NCBI GenBank assembly: GCA_016800925.1
Contig: JABCPU010000299.1
Location: 1-64,000, forward strand
Source: Suillus spraguei
Taxonomy: Eukaryota > Basidiomycota > Agaricomycetes > Boletales > Suillaceae
DNA length: 64,000 nucleotides
Direction of reading: 5' to 3'
Made by a program: the position numbers and the translations under genes
Notes under the pieces: generated by a model
What the model saw: only the letters and a program-made list of their open reading frames with translations
What the model was told of the DNA's origin: nothing
The model's database searches: none
In this document: one piece after another, positions 12,236 through 23,933 of the stretch
Layout: every line of letters begins with the position of its first letter
Numbering within the stretch: position 1 is the first letter of the stretch

Positions 12236-12595
12236 CGTGATGGAGAGCGAAAGAAGCGTTTGTATCAATACTGAGTACTGAGTACTGAGCGCTGAGCTGT
12301 CATACCCTGAAATAGCCGAGGAGAGTACATTTCTCACGTGTTTATGCAAGTTCTCACAGGTCGTGGCAGTATATTGGGGGTAACATTAAGAGCGAAGTAT
12401 ATTAACTGTAAGCCCATCAAAAGAAGAAAAAAGTTGGGATCGATACAAGAGTGTATACATCAGTGGGAATGAATGATGATGAGCCTATAGCTCAGGTGAT
12501 CTTACATCCTGAGAATAAAGAGGAATCATGAAGACATGAAAGAGAAATATCTAAAAGCGTTCTGGGAGTCCATGCATGTCAACCACTGCAGTCGA
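12236..12595. promoter_or_regulatory. Upstream region of PEX5 and 3' end of the C2H2 gene
   Basis: The 360 bp separates two co-directional minus-strand genes. A short degenerate tandem repeat of ACTGAGT is visible at about 12270-12295. No firm promoter element was recognised. Confidence 0.4.
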
Positions 12596-13822
12596 TTAAC
12601 CGGCAGTGCTTGAACTGGGTCCTGGCTGATTGGCGGGAGGGTGGCCAGGTAGCGGAGGACCCTGAGATTGTGTGATCGCTTGAGCATGTGCTGCAGCCTG
12701 CTGCTGAGCTTCTACAATCTGTCTGCATTCAGAACCACCCTCGGAACGGACTAGACCGCGGAATAGTAAGTATCTGAGAGTCTAGAACTCCGGGAATGTC
12801 CACTTACGATGTCGCTGGAAGGAAGAAAAGGGGGATCGACGTTAGCGAGTGCATTGATAACAATATAAAGAAGTTACGTTTAGTGCATCCAGGCGACTGA
12901 AGGTCTTTTTGCAGCCCTGACAGATGTTGGATTGGGAGCGCGTGGCGTGTAGTGCTTGGTGTCGCCTGTGCAGATCATGACGTGAGCATGTCGTAGGTGA
13001 GTCAATAATGGGGAGAGGATCGGTGACGCGATAAGGAATAATGGTCGGCCGAAGCCAAATATATGATAGAGAAGTAGAAGAGAGGAAGGGTCAAGGAGTG
13101 AGACTTACTTGCAGTCATGCTGTCTTGCAAAGCCTTTCTTGCAATCGGGGTACTCACACACATATGGGCGTTCTTCGGTGTGAGATCGAAGATGACCTGG
13201 CGGATGGTGGTTCGTTAGAGAGTAGAGACATGATGTGTAATTGTGCACCTCTGAGATTGAATCGACGCGTAAATGTGCTCCCACAACCCGGAACTGGACA
13301 GGCGAAATGTGCCTCGTTCCTCCGCCTGCTTGCACTTGCAGCCTGTGTTGCGGATGTTGTGACCTGCTTCTTCTCCACTTGTAAAATAGGGGGAAGACGA
13401 GTTATTGCGGTTGGGGAAGTGTAGTGGGCGGAAGCAGACCCCTCTCCCGCTCCGGATGCGAGGACTTGGGCGTGGGTGTATAACTCTGCTGAAGTTGGGG
13501 TGTAGTACGACTCCTGTTTTAACTCCGGTTGAGGTTGAATTGGTGGAATGTTTGGTTGTGGGTACGGTGATGGATGTGTAGTGTGCCGGAACGGAGAGTT
13601 AGATTGACTCCTCCTATACGCGTGACCTGGAGGGTATGATTGGTCTGGAGTATCATTTGGACCTGCACCTGGAGGAAAAGATTGTTGCTGTGATTGCTGA
13701 GACATGTTTGTGGGTTCTGTTGGAATAAAATGATGATTGTTATAAGCTTGAAACTCTTGTTGAGACTGAATGGTTGTGGGAGACGTCGACCAGTGAGCCC
13801 GTGTCGAATCTGGCAGGTTCAT
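12596..13822 (-). CDS. C2H2 zinc-finger transcription factor, three fingers
   Basis: This is a likely nuclear DNA-binding regulator. The N-terminal 165 residues are rich in Ser, Pro and Gln. Finger 1 is FACPVPGCGSTF..FNLRGHLRSH, split by an intron after FNLR. Finger 2 is YVCEYPDCKKGF..HDCKRHQALH, split after HDCK. Finger 3 is NICQGCKKTF..LDALNRHLRSEGGSEC. Its RHL is built from a 7-nt microexon (12808-12814) between two introns, a structure supported by canonical borders and by the conserved RHLRSEGG motif it restores. The tail is Gln/Ala then Pro rich and ends SSSTAG. Finger spacing resembles stress or nutrient regulators, but I cannot assign an ortholog. Confidence 0.85.
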
Positions 13823-14235
13823 GATTGATAGGACCTTTTTATTATTTAGGCGAGGGAATAGAGAGCTTCTTTGATTTGAAGTTGTAAGATCAACGGAAGT
13901 TCTGAACAGAAGCGGATGCTGAGACTTTTCAGGACAACTGGTGGGGAACGGATGACTGAATCTGGAGCGCTCTCTCCTAGCGCTTTTTGAAGGTACAAGT
14001 GAAAATTATTCACAGCCTCCTTTAAATAAAAAAAGATTAAGACTAAAAAAATCCAGTGTTCTAGCGCAGCAAACCTTTCGATGAGTCGGGATTGACAATG
14101 AGATCTATTCCAGTGTGGCTGTGTCATTGCACAGCTCATAGCCACAGCCGCCGGTTCGCTATGTGACCGGACATGGCCACCGCTTCACAACGTTATTTCC
14201 CATCCCGTGAATAAAATTAGTTACACAGTCGATCC
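13823..14235. promoter_or_regulatory. Promoter/5' region of the C2H2 gene
   Basis: The 413 bp separates the C2H2 gene start from the hydrolase stop. A 99-codon minus frame at 13846-14145 lacks any motif and is treated as leader sequence. Confidence 0.4.
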
Positions 14236-17200
14236 CTACCCTTGTCCTTCAAATATATGTGCATCCAACAACCTTCTCCGTCTCAACAATTCACTCTCCG
14301 TGATCCGTTGTCCTATCTTCCCGTTCCCTCCACGAGGCGTACTACTTTGAGGCGTCGTACTAGTCGCCGTGTCAACCTGCTTCTCATCCACACGACGCAA
14401 CTGCCCCAACTTCTGTGCTTGCAACATCATCTCAGCAAGCTCCCCAGATCCCCTCCGCGATATAATCTGAGGCGTCGAACCCACAGAGCTCCCCTGCGTC
14501 ATAATAAGCCGTTTCCGAGCCACGAACGTGATACCCGAGTCGTCCGTCTCCGTCTCAGATGTAAACGGGCTAGGGCTCCCATCTACATGTCCGTCCCCAC
14601 TCTCCTGTTTCGGAGTAAGAGACGATGATTGCGGCGAATTTCTCCGTGACCGGATCTTCTTGGTTCCAGCATGATCAACAGCTTTGACCTCAACCCTGCC
14701 GCACTGGTTGCCGTTTTCTTTACCGCTATGCCTCACAAACGCATCTTCCATCCAGTCGGCTAGATCCTCCACCACAGCCCGTGCCTCGCTCATCAGGGAC
14801 ATCATCTGAAGATACCCGTGGCTCCAATCAGAGAACAACACCATCTGCACCCAGTCGTCCTCCGTCTCTTTCGCAAGTTCGTCCCTTTCTTTCTTCAACT
14901 TTTCCAACCCCTCATCACCCTCGAGATGTGCGGAGCTCATTTGGAGCGTTTCCCCAAATCGGGCACTCTTCCCAGAAAGTGCAAGCTCCAGTTCAATCTT
15001 ACGCGCACGTTTGGCCTCGCGGACGCGTCCCGCAAAAATCACGGTATCGTCCACAAATGGATCCTTTTCACCACATTGCATCAGAAGCGGGGGGAACTGC
15101 GCTAGAAGTTTCGCAGGTGTAAGGATAGGCGAGATAAAATAATCAGTGGCAAAGTCCGGGTTATGGTGGGGACCGATATATAGGATGGCCATCGCGCGCA
15201 TCTGTGGAGTTTAATAAATACAAAACGGGATTGGAAACTGCCCAAAGTACGTACCATACTGGGAGGAATGATCCTGTCCTGGAAATACCCCGTGCGGCTA
15301 GTCATTGTCAATCGGGTGCCAATTAGTTCGCGCTTCTTGTCTTCGCTTTTGGTAGACGATACTTTGTTATCAGCCTCCGCCACAGCTGCACAGAGTTGTT
15401 CCTGCTGTCTCTCGAGCTTCTGATGCAAGTGTGCACCATCGCCGCTGCCAACACATTCAGGGTACACATAACGCACACGATCCTCAAGTGGCCGGTCCTC
15501 CTCTCTCACAGGTTCGTCCTCGTCGCTTGCAGAGCTCGCCCAAAAACCACTATCGTCGTGTCCCATTGGATTAGTTCGTGCGCTATTTCTCCCAGCGCGC
15601 GTTCCAAATAATACTACGGAGCTCTTTCTCTTCATTCCCAAGGTGGAGTGGTGTCGAGTTGGCACCGGCTTCGACCTGACGGCGTCAGCGTCTACCCCTG
15701 TAAAATCCAACAGTGCATCTTTCCAGCTCCTGCGTCTATGTAATTTCCGTCGTCCGGACCCATGTTTACGATCTCCCACCATGCTCAGCGGACTAACGTG
15801 TTGCAAGTGGTCCTTCTGCGATGCCAACTCATGTATGCCTGGAAGATTACCCGAGGACTGCTCCGATCGCAGGACCTGGAGGTTCTCAGGGGACATCCAC
15901 GAGGTAAAATTGAAGTCTAGCGCTGCATAGCTCAGCACGAGTGCGATAGGTGCGGGAAGAGAAGCTGTGGGGAGCGCAGCATTGTGTTGTAAAATCTTGA
16001 TCATCACGCCCACAACAAGTGTTGCACCACTAAATAAATAACCGTGAATGAGCGGCAGATAACCACACATGAATTGACGTACGCAGAGTCTCCCGTCAAG
16101 ATGATGTTAAGCTTCTTTCCAGACATGCCAATGCATCGTCCAGTAGACATGACAATGGCCTGGTAGACATCAAAACATTCATCAATCGCGAAGGGGTATG
16201 GATCTAATACGTTAGTTAGCAAGACGAGGACAGGCACATGATGTTGATATTACATTCCGGTGCCTTGCCGTACTCGACGGAGAGCACTGGTTTGCCTGTG
16301 CGCAGTGCCCAGGAACGCAGACGCTCATCATGATGTTCTGGGGTCATTGCAACAAACCCTCCACCAGGGAAGTCAAGTATGAGATCCGTCGCGTGTTGAA
16401 GCTGAGGAGCAGGTGGCGCAAAGTACACATGCACCTTTAAAGGACGGTCGTATGTCGACGTGGAAGGTCTTGGCAGTAGAAATTTCTTATACAGAGACAT
16501 TTGCGGCGCCTGCGCGATTAAACGGAGCTACAAATGTTTTAACACAAGTCTCAAAGCAATGACGGAGATGTCTTACATATGGGTTGGTCGTCTTCTCCCA
16601 GGTACTTCTGAGCATCTCGACAGTTGGAACAGCTCTGTACCTACGGATCTACGGACATGTTCTGTGAATAGGTATTGATATCAGTGACACGCACAAGAAG
16701 TACCTTTTCGTCAGCTTCATTGGCGTAGATGATGTAATAGATGGAGAATAGGATAGAGCAGAAGTCTTTAAGCCATTTAGGACGTATGGACATAGCAGTA
16801 GCAAATCCAGCATCAAGGCCAATCGCAATCCACGTAGCACGGTAGTATGAAGGCGAGTACTGCATTACAATGGTCATGACACTGTGAAATACCAATAAAG
16901 GGCAGGAACTCACCAAACGAGCCAAAGGTTCCGGCGCTTTAGGATTTCAAGCTCGGATGAGATGAATCAGGTGCTGATAACATTTCATAGACTCACCTCC
17001 AAAACCAGTAATTTTGTCCAAATTTCGAACGGCATACACCGCAGTCAGTGTACTAACAATGATCTGCCAGGGCGAAAAGCGTTCTAAAGGCAGTATGAAA
17101 TTGGAAGCTATAAGCATATATAGACATAACTCACCCAAATGCCTATTTGCTCTTCTGAGCCATAGAAACCGTGGAGCATTAGGGTTACCATAGACCAACC

Positions 17201-17333
17201 GCCAAATCCAGAAGATGATAACAAGAAAGACCTTGTATTCACTGGTAAGCAAAGGAATGCTCCGGATTATGGTTGTAGCTACCTGAGTACGTTTCCAAGA
17301 TGGACTTGGTCTGCCTAGAAGATAGTCAATCAT
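14236..17333 (-). CDS. Membrane-anchored alpha/beta hydrolase of the hormone-sensitive lipase type
   Basis: This large esterase/lipase-like protein has an N-terminal membrane region. The first Met in a workable frame is at 17333 (MIDYLLGRPSPSWKR). Hydrophobic segments include VFLVIIFWIWRLVY and ILFSIYYIIYANEADEK. After IRRYRAVPTVEMLRSTWEK the hydrolase core begins. The oxyanion-hole region is DLILDFPGGGFVAM, using GGG in place of HGGG. The nucleophile elbow GDSAGATLVVGV is created by splicing across an intron after GDSA. The likely acid is in GEKDPFVDDTVIF and the histidine in SDWSHGYLQMM. A Ser/Arg-rich insert of about 200 residues lies between them, and the C-terminus is a long low-complexity tail. 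The substrate is not evident. At least six short introns are needed. Confidence 0.8.
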
Positions 17334-17856
17334 GAGGAGCTGCGAGTAAGGTGGGGTGGGACAAGCATGGACTAAGTACCAAGAAACCTCTATTTGCATG
17401 TGATTCCATAATTACAGCACTTGCCTTATTTGGTGTACGACCATTCTTCTGTCATGGCTATTATTAGTCATGTTCGTCTGGTCGACTGCCAATGGTCATC
17501 ATTAGTATGTCACATCGTGCGGTGGTCGCACTCACGTCTCTCTGTCGACTTCCGCATCACCGTAGTTTATCCTATAAGATGTGCCATGGGTTACAGATAA
17601 TCACGGGCTCACTCACAATGGTGACTCATGTCCAGACAAAATGGCCCACCCAGTGGCGGGACAAGTCAGCGACACATCCTAAGCCCGATTAACTCGTGAT
17701 ACAGACAAGGTAAAATTTAGTCAACCAAATACTACTATCAAACGCTTGAAAACAGACTCTAGGCTGCCGTGTGCGTGCTTCACTTGAGCTTCACATGTGA
17801 TTGCTCTTTCAAGCTCCTTTTTTCTCTTAACTTGATACTTCTGTTCTTGAACCACC
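17334..17856. other. Spacer without a gene
   Basis: This is the upstream region of the hydrolase gene (minus strand) and of the relic starting at 17857 (plus strand). I see no gene or repeat. Confidence 0.4.
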
Positions 17857-18130
17857 ATGGCGAATTCTGTGCATCCTTTTCATGGCGTTGTCGGTATTCA
17901 GAATGCCACTCCTTACGCGTTGGAGCCGAAAAAGAAGTTTTGTGTTAGTCTCTGCCGATTCAGGATATAGCTATAGCATTGGAGATCTCCCTGTCTCCGT
18001 CTTCACTTTGCCGGCCCGATGTTGAATGACAAGCAGCACTATGTATTTGATGCCATCTGCGATGAAATCCGGTCCCGATGAAACTGCAAATTCTTCGTCG
18101 ACGGTTGATCAGGAAGAGGGAAGACTTTCA
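17857..18130 (+). pseudogene. Relic of an unidentified small protein, paralogous to 35268-35545
   Basis: An ATG in good context (CCACCATGG) opens MANSVHPFHGVVGIQNATPYALEPKKKFCV and stops after 37 codons. In another frame downstream lies HFAGPMLNDKQHYVFDAICDEI. The same two blocks, differently broken, occur at 35268-35545 as GIQNATPHALKLKKRF and FGGKNAPPEDGIYFINARV. The shared order shows a common parent gene, now decayed at both sites. I do not recognise the family. Confidence 0.5.
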
Positions 18131-18288
18131 TGGTGAATCCTAAGTATATTTACCAGTGCTCTGTCAGTGTGAATTACGGATCATAATATATACGTATCTC
18201 ATAAACAATAAGCACTGGCTAATTTTTAGCTGAAGTTCTGAACGTGTGAGTATATGTACGCTTTACTTCTAGTCGGTATCTCGTAAGA

Positions 18289-19725
18289 TCATACAACTCC
18301 ACTTAGATCGAAAATAGTCTCGCCCTTTCTCCTAGTTGCAACGCCCTTCTCTGTGACAATCGCGGTAATTAGTTCGGCTGGTGTAACATCAAAGCTCGGA
18401 TTGTATATCCCCTCGAGGCCACTCGGAGTAATCATGACAGTCTCCTGCCTGACCTTTCCTTCGACATCGAACTCAAAGGGGTGAACAGCTCCGCGCACGA
18501 GGCAAGCTTCGAGCGGCTTGCGGTGCTCAATCGGAATGCTTGAGCCGTCCGGGGTATCGAGATCAACAGTGCTTATTGGGGCAACAACAATGAACGGGAT
18601 ATTATGCCGCGCTGCAAGTACGGCAGCATTATAGGTCCCAATCTGCAAGGGTAATAATAACCTCTGATAACTCTGAGTTTGGCTAGCAAGTATAACGTAC
18701 TTTATTCGCGGTGTCTCCATTCCTCGCTATCCGATCGGCACCGACAGCTATGCAGGAGGGGGAAGGATCAGGAAGTCGGAAGGAATGTCGACTTCAAATG
18801 GTTCTTACCGACGGCATGGATTTTATGATGCTGAAATAAGGAACCAACCATTGTGTCGCAGATCATGACCGAGGGGATCTGCATCGTCTTGAGCTCTAGC
18901 GCCGTAAGGCTGTGAGGTGCAAGGCCTCAGTGACAGCTGTTAGCGATGCAATGACGGATCGGCGGCTCACCGGGACCCTTGGTGATATGGCGCAGTTTGG
19001 GTATAGTATGCTTTACCTAGCTTCTTTTGTTCGTGGAGATAGGTGATTAACCCAAGCGCTGTACCGTATCCCTGTGGCACATTTATGGCTGTCAAAAATG
19101 GATATATTAACTAAGATATGTCATACCGATGTCGCAAGGGATCCTGTGTTGCACACGGTGAGTACATTAAGTTCTTGACCACTGCCTCCAGATCCCTTGT
19201 CGACTTCTGCAAGCCATTCACCGCCATGCTCTGCCATTCTTTTATTGCGGTCGAAATCTTCATCGGCTATGAGTTTCCCTTCACTGATTAGGTCTGCCGC
19301 GATCAGTTCAACAGATTTTCCAGCATCTGTAGAAGACTGAAGGACCGATTTCAGGCGACGGATTGCTGCTCCTAAATTAACGGCTGTCGGACGTGCGCCG
19401 GAAAGATAGTCGAGTTTATTGATCACCTGGGCGGAAAGTGATTCAGGTGACAGGAGGAAGGCTGGTGGTTGAGCACTGTCGAGACCGGCTTGAATGTAAG
19501 CAGCAAAAGCCAGTGATGCCAACGATGCGATGGCCGGAGCACCACGAATCTATTATTTATCAGAAACCACTAAGTGAATATGTATTTTTTTCTGACCTTC
19601 ATGTCTTTGATAGCATCATAGGCCTGTTCGATAGAGGTGATTTCAACGTACTTTGTCGTGTGTGGCAAGAGCAATTGATCAATGATCTCGATCTTCCCAT
19701 TCGATGTCCTGATAGACGTTAGCAT
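18289..19725 (-). CDS. MRI1: Methylthioribose-1-phosphate isomerase (methionine salvage)
   Basis: This enzyme converts 5-methylthioribose-1-phosphate to methylthioribulose-1-phosphate in the methionine salvage pathway in the cytosol. The ATG at 19725 gives MLTSIRTSNGKIEIIDQLLLPH, followed by AYDAIKDMK, intron, IRGAPAIASLASLA. Later blocks are ARPTAVNLGAAI, TVCNTGSLATS, GYGTALGLITYLHEQKKLG, the substrate-loop TAPYHQGSR, MICDTMVGSLFQHH, VGADRIARNGDTANK and IGTYNAAVLAARHNIPFIVVAP. These cover the family's conserved Cys and Asp positions. The protein ends KGETIFDLSGVV. At least six short introns with canonical borders join the exons, and no lesion was seen. Confidence 0.93.
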
Positions 19726-19929
19726 GTGCATGACTGCTGCTTTTCCTGATCTCCCCTAAGACAGGCGTGGGTAGAAGTATTGATTGAAAGCAACTAACTT
19801 CTACAATTGCTAGTTACAGCAGTCACGTGGCCTGCTACACTTGGGCTAAGGCATAACGTTCTTTTCTGGTGCACTGGCAACATGAAAGGGTACGCAAATC
19901 AAATTATATGGATGATACAAGCTAAAAAG

Positions 19930-22056
19930 TACAGACATCGAGCTGCGTTGCAAAAGACGCCGGACACCCAAGGTATCGAGATCGTCGACAATCAGAAGGA
20001 ATCTGTACTGGGTCGCAAGCAGCTTGCTGACCGCACCAAAGGTTCGTGTGCACACATTCTTTGACTTTCGGCTATTCTCAACAGTTCAAAGAGGATTCCG
20101 GATGACGAGAAGTTAAACTCGTTCACAGGCCTGCTCAAAGGTCCGCACATTCACTCTTGGTCTTCTGCTATCAATTTAACACTGGCGCAGCATGCCAGAC
20201 AGAGATTGACACCCTCACGAAACGATCAAAGGTTTTAGAGAATGCATTTATCAACCTGTACAAGGTCCTCGCCGAAGCACCAGATTCATATCTTCTACTC
20301 GAAGCTGCTGTCGTGCGTCCCACCCATCTCCTCCACCCCTCCCCAATTTCACACGTGCGCAGGATCAAGCAGTCAAAGCCACACAAGCACTGGAAACTGA
20401 AGTTACTTGCTGAAAATAATGAGCTTCGACAGTCGTCTAGCGCCCTTGACGCATCCAAACGCCGCGTCGGACAGCTGGAGGTGCGTATGGACGGGCTTGT
20501 TGCGCAGAAAAAGTTTCAGATCAATGCTGCATGCGACGAACGTATGCGTAACTACAATGGCATGTTGTTTGCTTGGGTTGGTGTTTTGCAGTTGCTTGAT
20601 GCTGATTGGGGTGCAGGGAGCAGGACTTGCAGCGCCAGGTTGCACTATATAAGAACCAAGTGCGTGACCTCCGACTGTCGAACGAATAAAATCAGGCGAA
20701 GCTTTTTGAACACAGCCAGCGTCAGGGTGAGTTTTGCTACTTTGTTTTCACAATCCCCTTCTCCCCGCTTCATTATTGTACCTTTTGTCTTGTACGCTAA
20801 CACCTCTACTCATACCAAGAGATCATTTCTTGTCTTGCTGAAGCCGACATAATCTAGAACGCGCGAATAGCAGAGCCGCGGCCATAGAGCAGCGAAATGT
20901 AAGATTTATCGGCTTCTATCCCTCTTCATCAATTCGCTGTTGTTCCATACCATCTGTCACGCGTCATCTTGCATGGGATATAGCCACCTTCCCTTCGTGA
21001 AGTTCGTCGCTATGCCGCATTTGACCTTACTATTTTCCTTCCTATTACAACGTCCTTCTCTGTATCTGTTACTCATTTGAAATTCAATCGACACTCTGCG
21101 TAGAGATCAAGGTATTGCGTACTGGCAGCGAAAGCAGTGAGCGGTACGTCTATTCGTCATCTTTCCTTCTGCTTTTCCTTCTGCACACTCTTTTAACTCC
21201 TATTTGTGCTCTCAACCCAATTGACATGCATATAATTCAACCGTGTCAAATTACTAATGACTCGTCTCTCCGAGCTTGAGTACGAATACACGCGACTTGA
21301 AGGCACCGTTGGAGCTGCACGAGGCGCTGCAACACGATAAGAGGAGCAAATTTCAGAGAAGGTGGGTGTCATTTTAGGCGGAGAGACATGCTTCATACGC
21401 AGATTACGATGAGGTGAAGCGAAAACTTGAGATTTTGAAGGCCGATACCTCGATCCTTCCTATCGTGACCAGCCAGTGGATCGGTTCCAGCAACGGAACG
21501 CAGAGCTCGAGGAAGTGAATATCAGATTTCTCGTTCGCGTTTACACCCTGCTCCACCTCTTTATTATCATTCACCCCTTCCGACGCGAATGCATTCCTAG
21601 GAACTCCGCGAATACTACCGCACCATTTCAGAACTTCGCACCGAAGTCAAATCCCAAAGCTCCACGAGAAAGTCGTTACATGCAATCATACTGCAAATAA
21701 GCTTCCGTCTCGCAGCTTCATCCTCTCCCGCCGTCTTCTTTCTCAGTATTTAACGGAAGCGGGAATGGAAGAGGAGGTGGAGGTGGAACTAAAAGGGACA
21801 ACGATTAATCCCTTTGAAACGTTTCGTAGGAGGCCGTACTTGACCTTCGTGTGTGCTGGGCTGATGATTGTTCGGCTTGTCGTTTAGGAAGCGACGGGTG
21901 CGTATGAGGCTCTCAATCCTATCGAGCAAGGTGTGTTCGTGTTCATGCATGGGATTATTGGCAGCCGGCGCACATGTACAGCGTTTATCTTTTATGGAGC
22001 GGCGTTGCATCTCTTGGTGGTCGCCACGGTGTATGAGTGTGCATGATCGAGCGGAC
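19930..22056 (+). pseudogene. COY1: Decayed copy of Golgi transport protein CASP/COY1
   Basis: CASP/COY1 is a coiled-coil, tail-anchored Golgi protein. Pieces of it occur here in the right order: TQGIEIVDNQKESVLGRKQLADRTK (19963-20042), FKRIPDDEKLNSFTGLLK, EIDTLTKRSKVLENAFINLYKVLAEAP (about 20195-20280), QDLQRQVALYKNQVRDLRLSNE, YDEVKRKLEILK (near 21400), and the C-terminal GSRRTCTAFIFYGAALHLLVVATVYECA before the end. The gene is broken. A TAA stop lies in frame at 20687-20689 between LSNE and NQAKLFEHSQRQ, more stops follow in the next exon, and the region between about 21100 and 21850 has lost most of the coiled coil. Splice-like borders survive, so this was a genomic copy and not a retrocopy. 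Confidence 0.8.
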
Positions 22057-22297
22057 AGCTGCAGGTTCATCGGGGCCGTACTGACCATGATGGAGTTTTA
22101 ATCAAGACAATCGCTCGCTTTGGAACTCACGTCGTGGATTTCGGACGCATACTCAAGGTTGATTAAATTATTTTATTCTACATTCTACATATGCAAGGAC
22201 AGAACGATCATGCCCAGGAAGAATTGTTTGGTGATGTTACAAGTTTAGAACCATCCAACATCACAGAATACAAGAACATTGTAGCTTTCTGCAATGA

Positions 22298-23106
22298 TTA
22301 CTGAACCATCGAATGGGATAGTAGCTGCAAGAGAAGATGATTAAAATCAGCTTTGAGCAGTACTGAGTGTCTACCAACCATAGCCATCGTATTGGACTTC
22401 GCCACAATGAAAACCTCCTTCAACAAACACCTGGGCAATGTAAAGCGGTTCAGGTGGCTCTGTCCCTCCACTGGATGATAAAAGATTATGTTAGAAAAGA
22501 GAAGACACTCAAATGCAAGGTCAACCAACAGCACAGGAATAGCACCTTCCAGCTTCTCATAATAGAATCGACCATCGACATGAGCCCAACGAACAGAGCT
22601 CTGATCTCCAACAAGACGTTTAAATTTGCCATGGATCTGAGAAAGCAGTTGTGACCAAGTACAGGTTGAGATATTGGAGTAAACATGCATTGATTTCTCT
22701 GCCATCATGGCTGATGTACACATGGTCCTTGAGGGTTGCTTTCCCTGGATCTTGTTTGACAAAAGGTGAATACTTTGGGCGATGCCAGTGCTTGTATCAG
22801 AACTCACAAATACCACCCTGCCAGCACAATTGTCCATATAAGAAGGGATGTTTGAACTCGCAGGATGTATTTAGCTCACCTCATATCGAGCATGTACAAT
22901 ACAAAGGATGTCACCATTTGACTCACGGCCTCCCACAATGGCCGACATTCGTGGTAGCAATTCCTCAGCACTGGGAATCTTAAATGACATTTTTTTTCAG
23001 CATAACATTCCAAGAACAAGGAGAGAACAATGCTCACAAAGTATACTGAGTTACGGATGAGATGAAATACATCGTCCATGATAGGCCTCGGCTCAACTAT
23101 GGTCAC
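22298..23106 (-). CDS. Hypothetical gene, family not recognised
   Basis: Three reverse-strand blocks look coding. The first (about 23106-23047) reads TIVEPRPIMDDVFHLIRNS and is preceded by a CAG acceptor. The second (about 22983-22885) reads IPSAEELLPRMSAIVGGRES..CIVHARYE between good splice sites. The third (about 22837-22301) is a 179-codon frame with FVSSDTSTGIAQSIHLLSNK, RWAHVDGRFYYEKLEGAIPV and LLVDLAFECLLFSNIIFYHP. I could not find a phase that joins blocks two and three without loss, so the gene may be damaged or an intron misread. I do not recognise the domain and propose no function. Confidence 0.4.
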
Positions 23107-23933
23107 CTGGGAGGAACAAATGAGAGAATGAAAATGAGCAATTCTGTGTCACCTACAGGCTGTGTGTGTCAGAGTTCTCCTTGGAATACACCTAGAATTC
23201 ATTCAGAGGAAGATAGTTCAGTTTCAAGTTGGATCCCATTGCAGCACCCGGTAGTGACAATGCATGATATGGTTGCTGATTGCAAGTTTTGTAACTTGAC
23301 AGTAATGCATGAAAACTTACTGTTGAGTTATGCACTACTGCTTGCAAGATGTTAACCTAGAGAGCAGCTGATTTGGTCTACTAGGCCTAAGGCTGAGCGC
23401 AGTCGTCTTTGTAACATAGGAGTCTCAACAATCAGCGGCTAAAAAAAAATACATGTGACATGGCCGCTGGCCAGCCTCAGGATTGAACCACGATCGAATA
23501 ATTAAAAAGTCAGATGATACGGACGAAAAGCTTGATAGTCACAGCTGAGTGCTGACTGGTGGAGGGATGGGTCCTAGCGGCGAGACCTTTTTTATCATGA
23601 AAAACATCCAACAACTTAATGAGTGCAACCCTTTGAAGCTTCAAAATCGTCTGTACGTGAAGGGTGATTGACGCAAACACGCCTATGTCTAACCAAAAAG
23701 GAAACATCAAATCCCTAGTTAGCGGACGATGACCTCATTGATGGATGATCTCTCAGCCTCGGAAGCAGGCATAATACTTACTAACTTGAACTTAATTCCA
23801 GACCACCAACTGCTTGCAAGCAAGAAGAAAGGAAAAATGACACGACTCCCCCAAGTCTTTACAACGAATTAGGAAAAAAAAGATAGTAGCAATCGATCGA
23901 AATCCAAATTCCATCACTAACACTCCACTCACT
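23107..23933. other. Spacer, no gene assigned
   Basis: A possible first exon of the neighbouring minus-strand gene (MGSNLKLNYLPLNEF) lies near 23190-23240 but ends in a stop before a donor. No repeat was noted. Confidence 0.3.

Noticed and set aside
13846..14145. 99-codon minus frame upstream of the C2H2 gene
   Set aside because: No motif, no splice link and low-complexity leader-like content.
16862..16893. Possible 32-nt intron in the hydrolase gene
   Set aside because: Too short for a fungal intron, and removing it breaks the frame that is open when it is kept.
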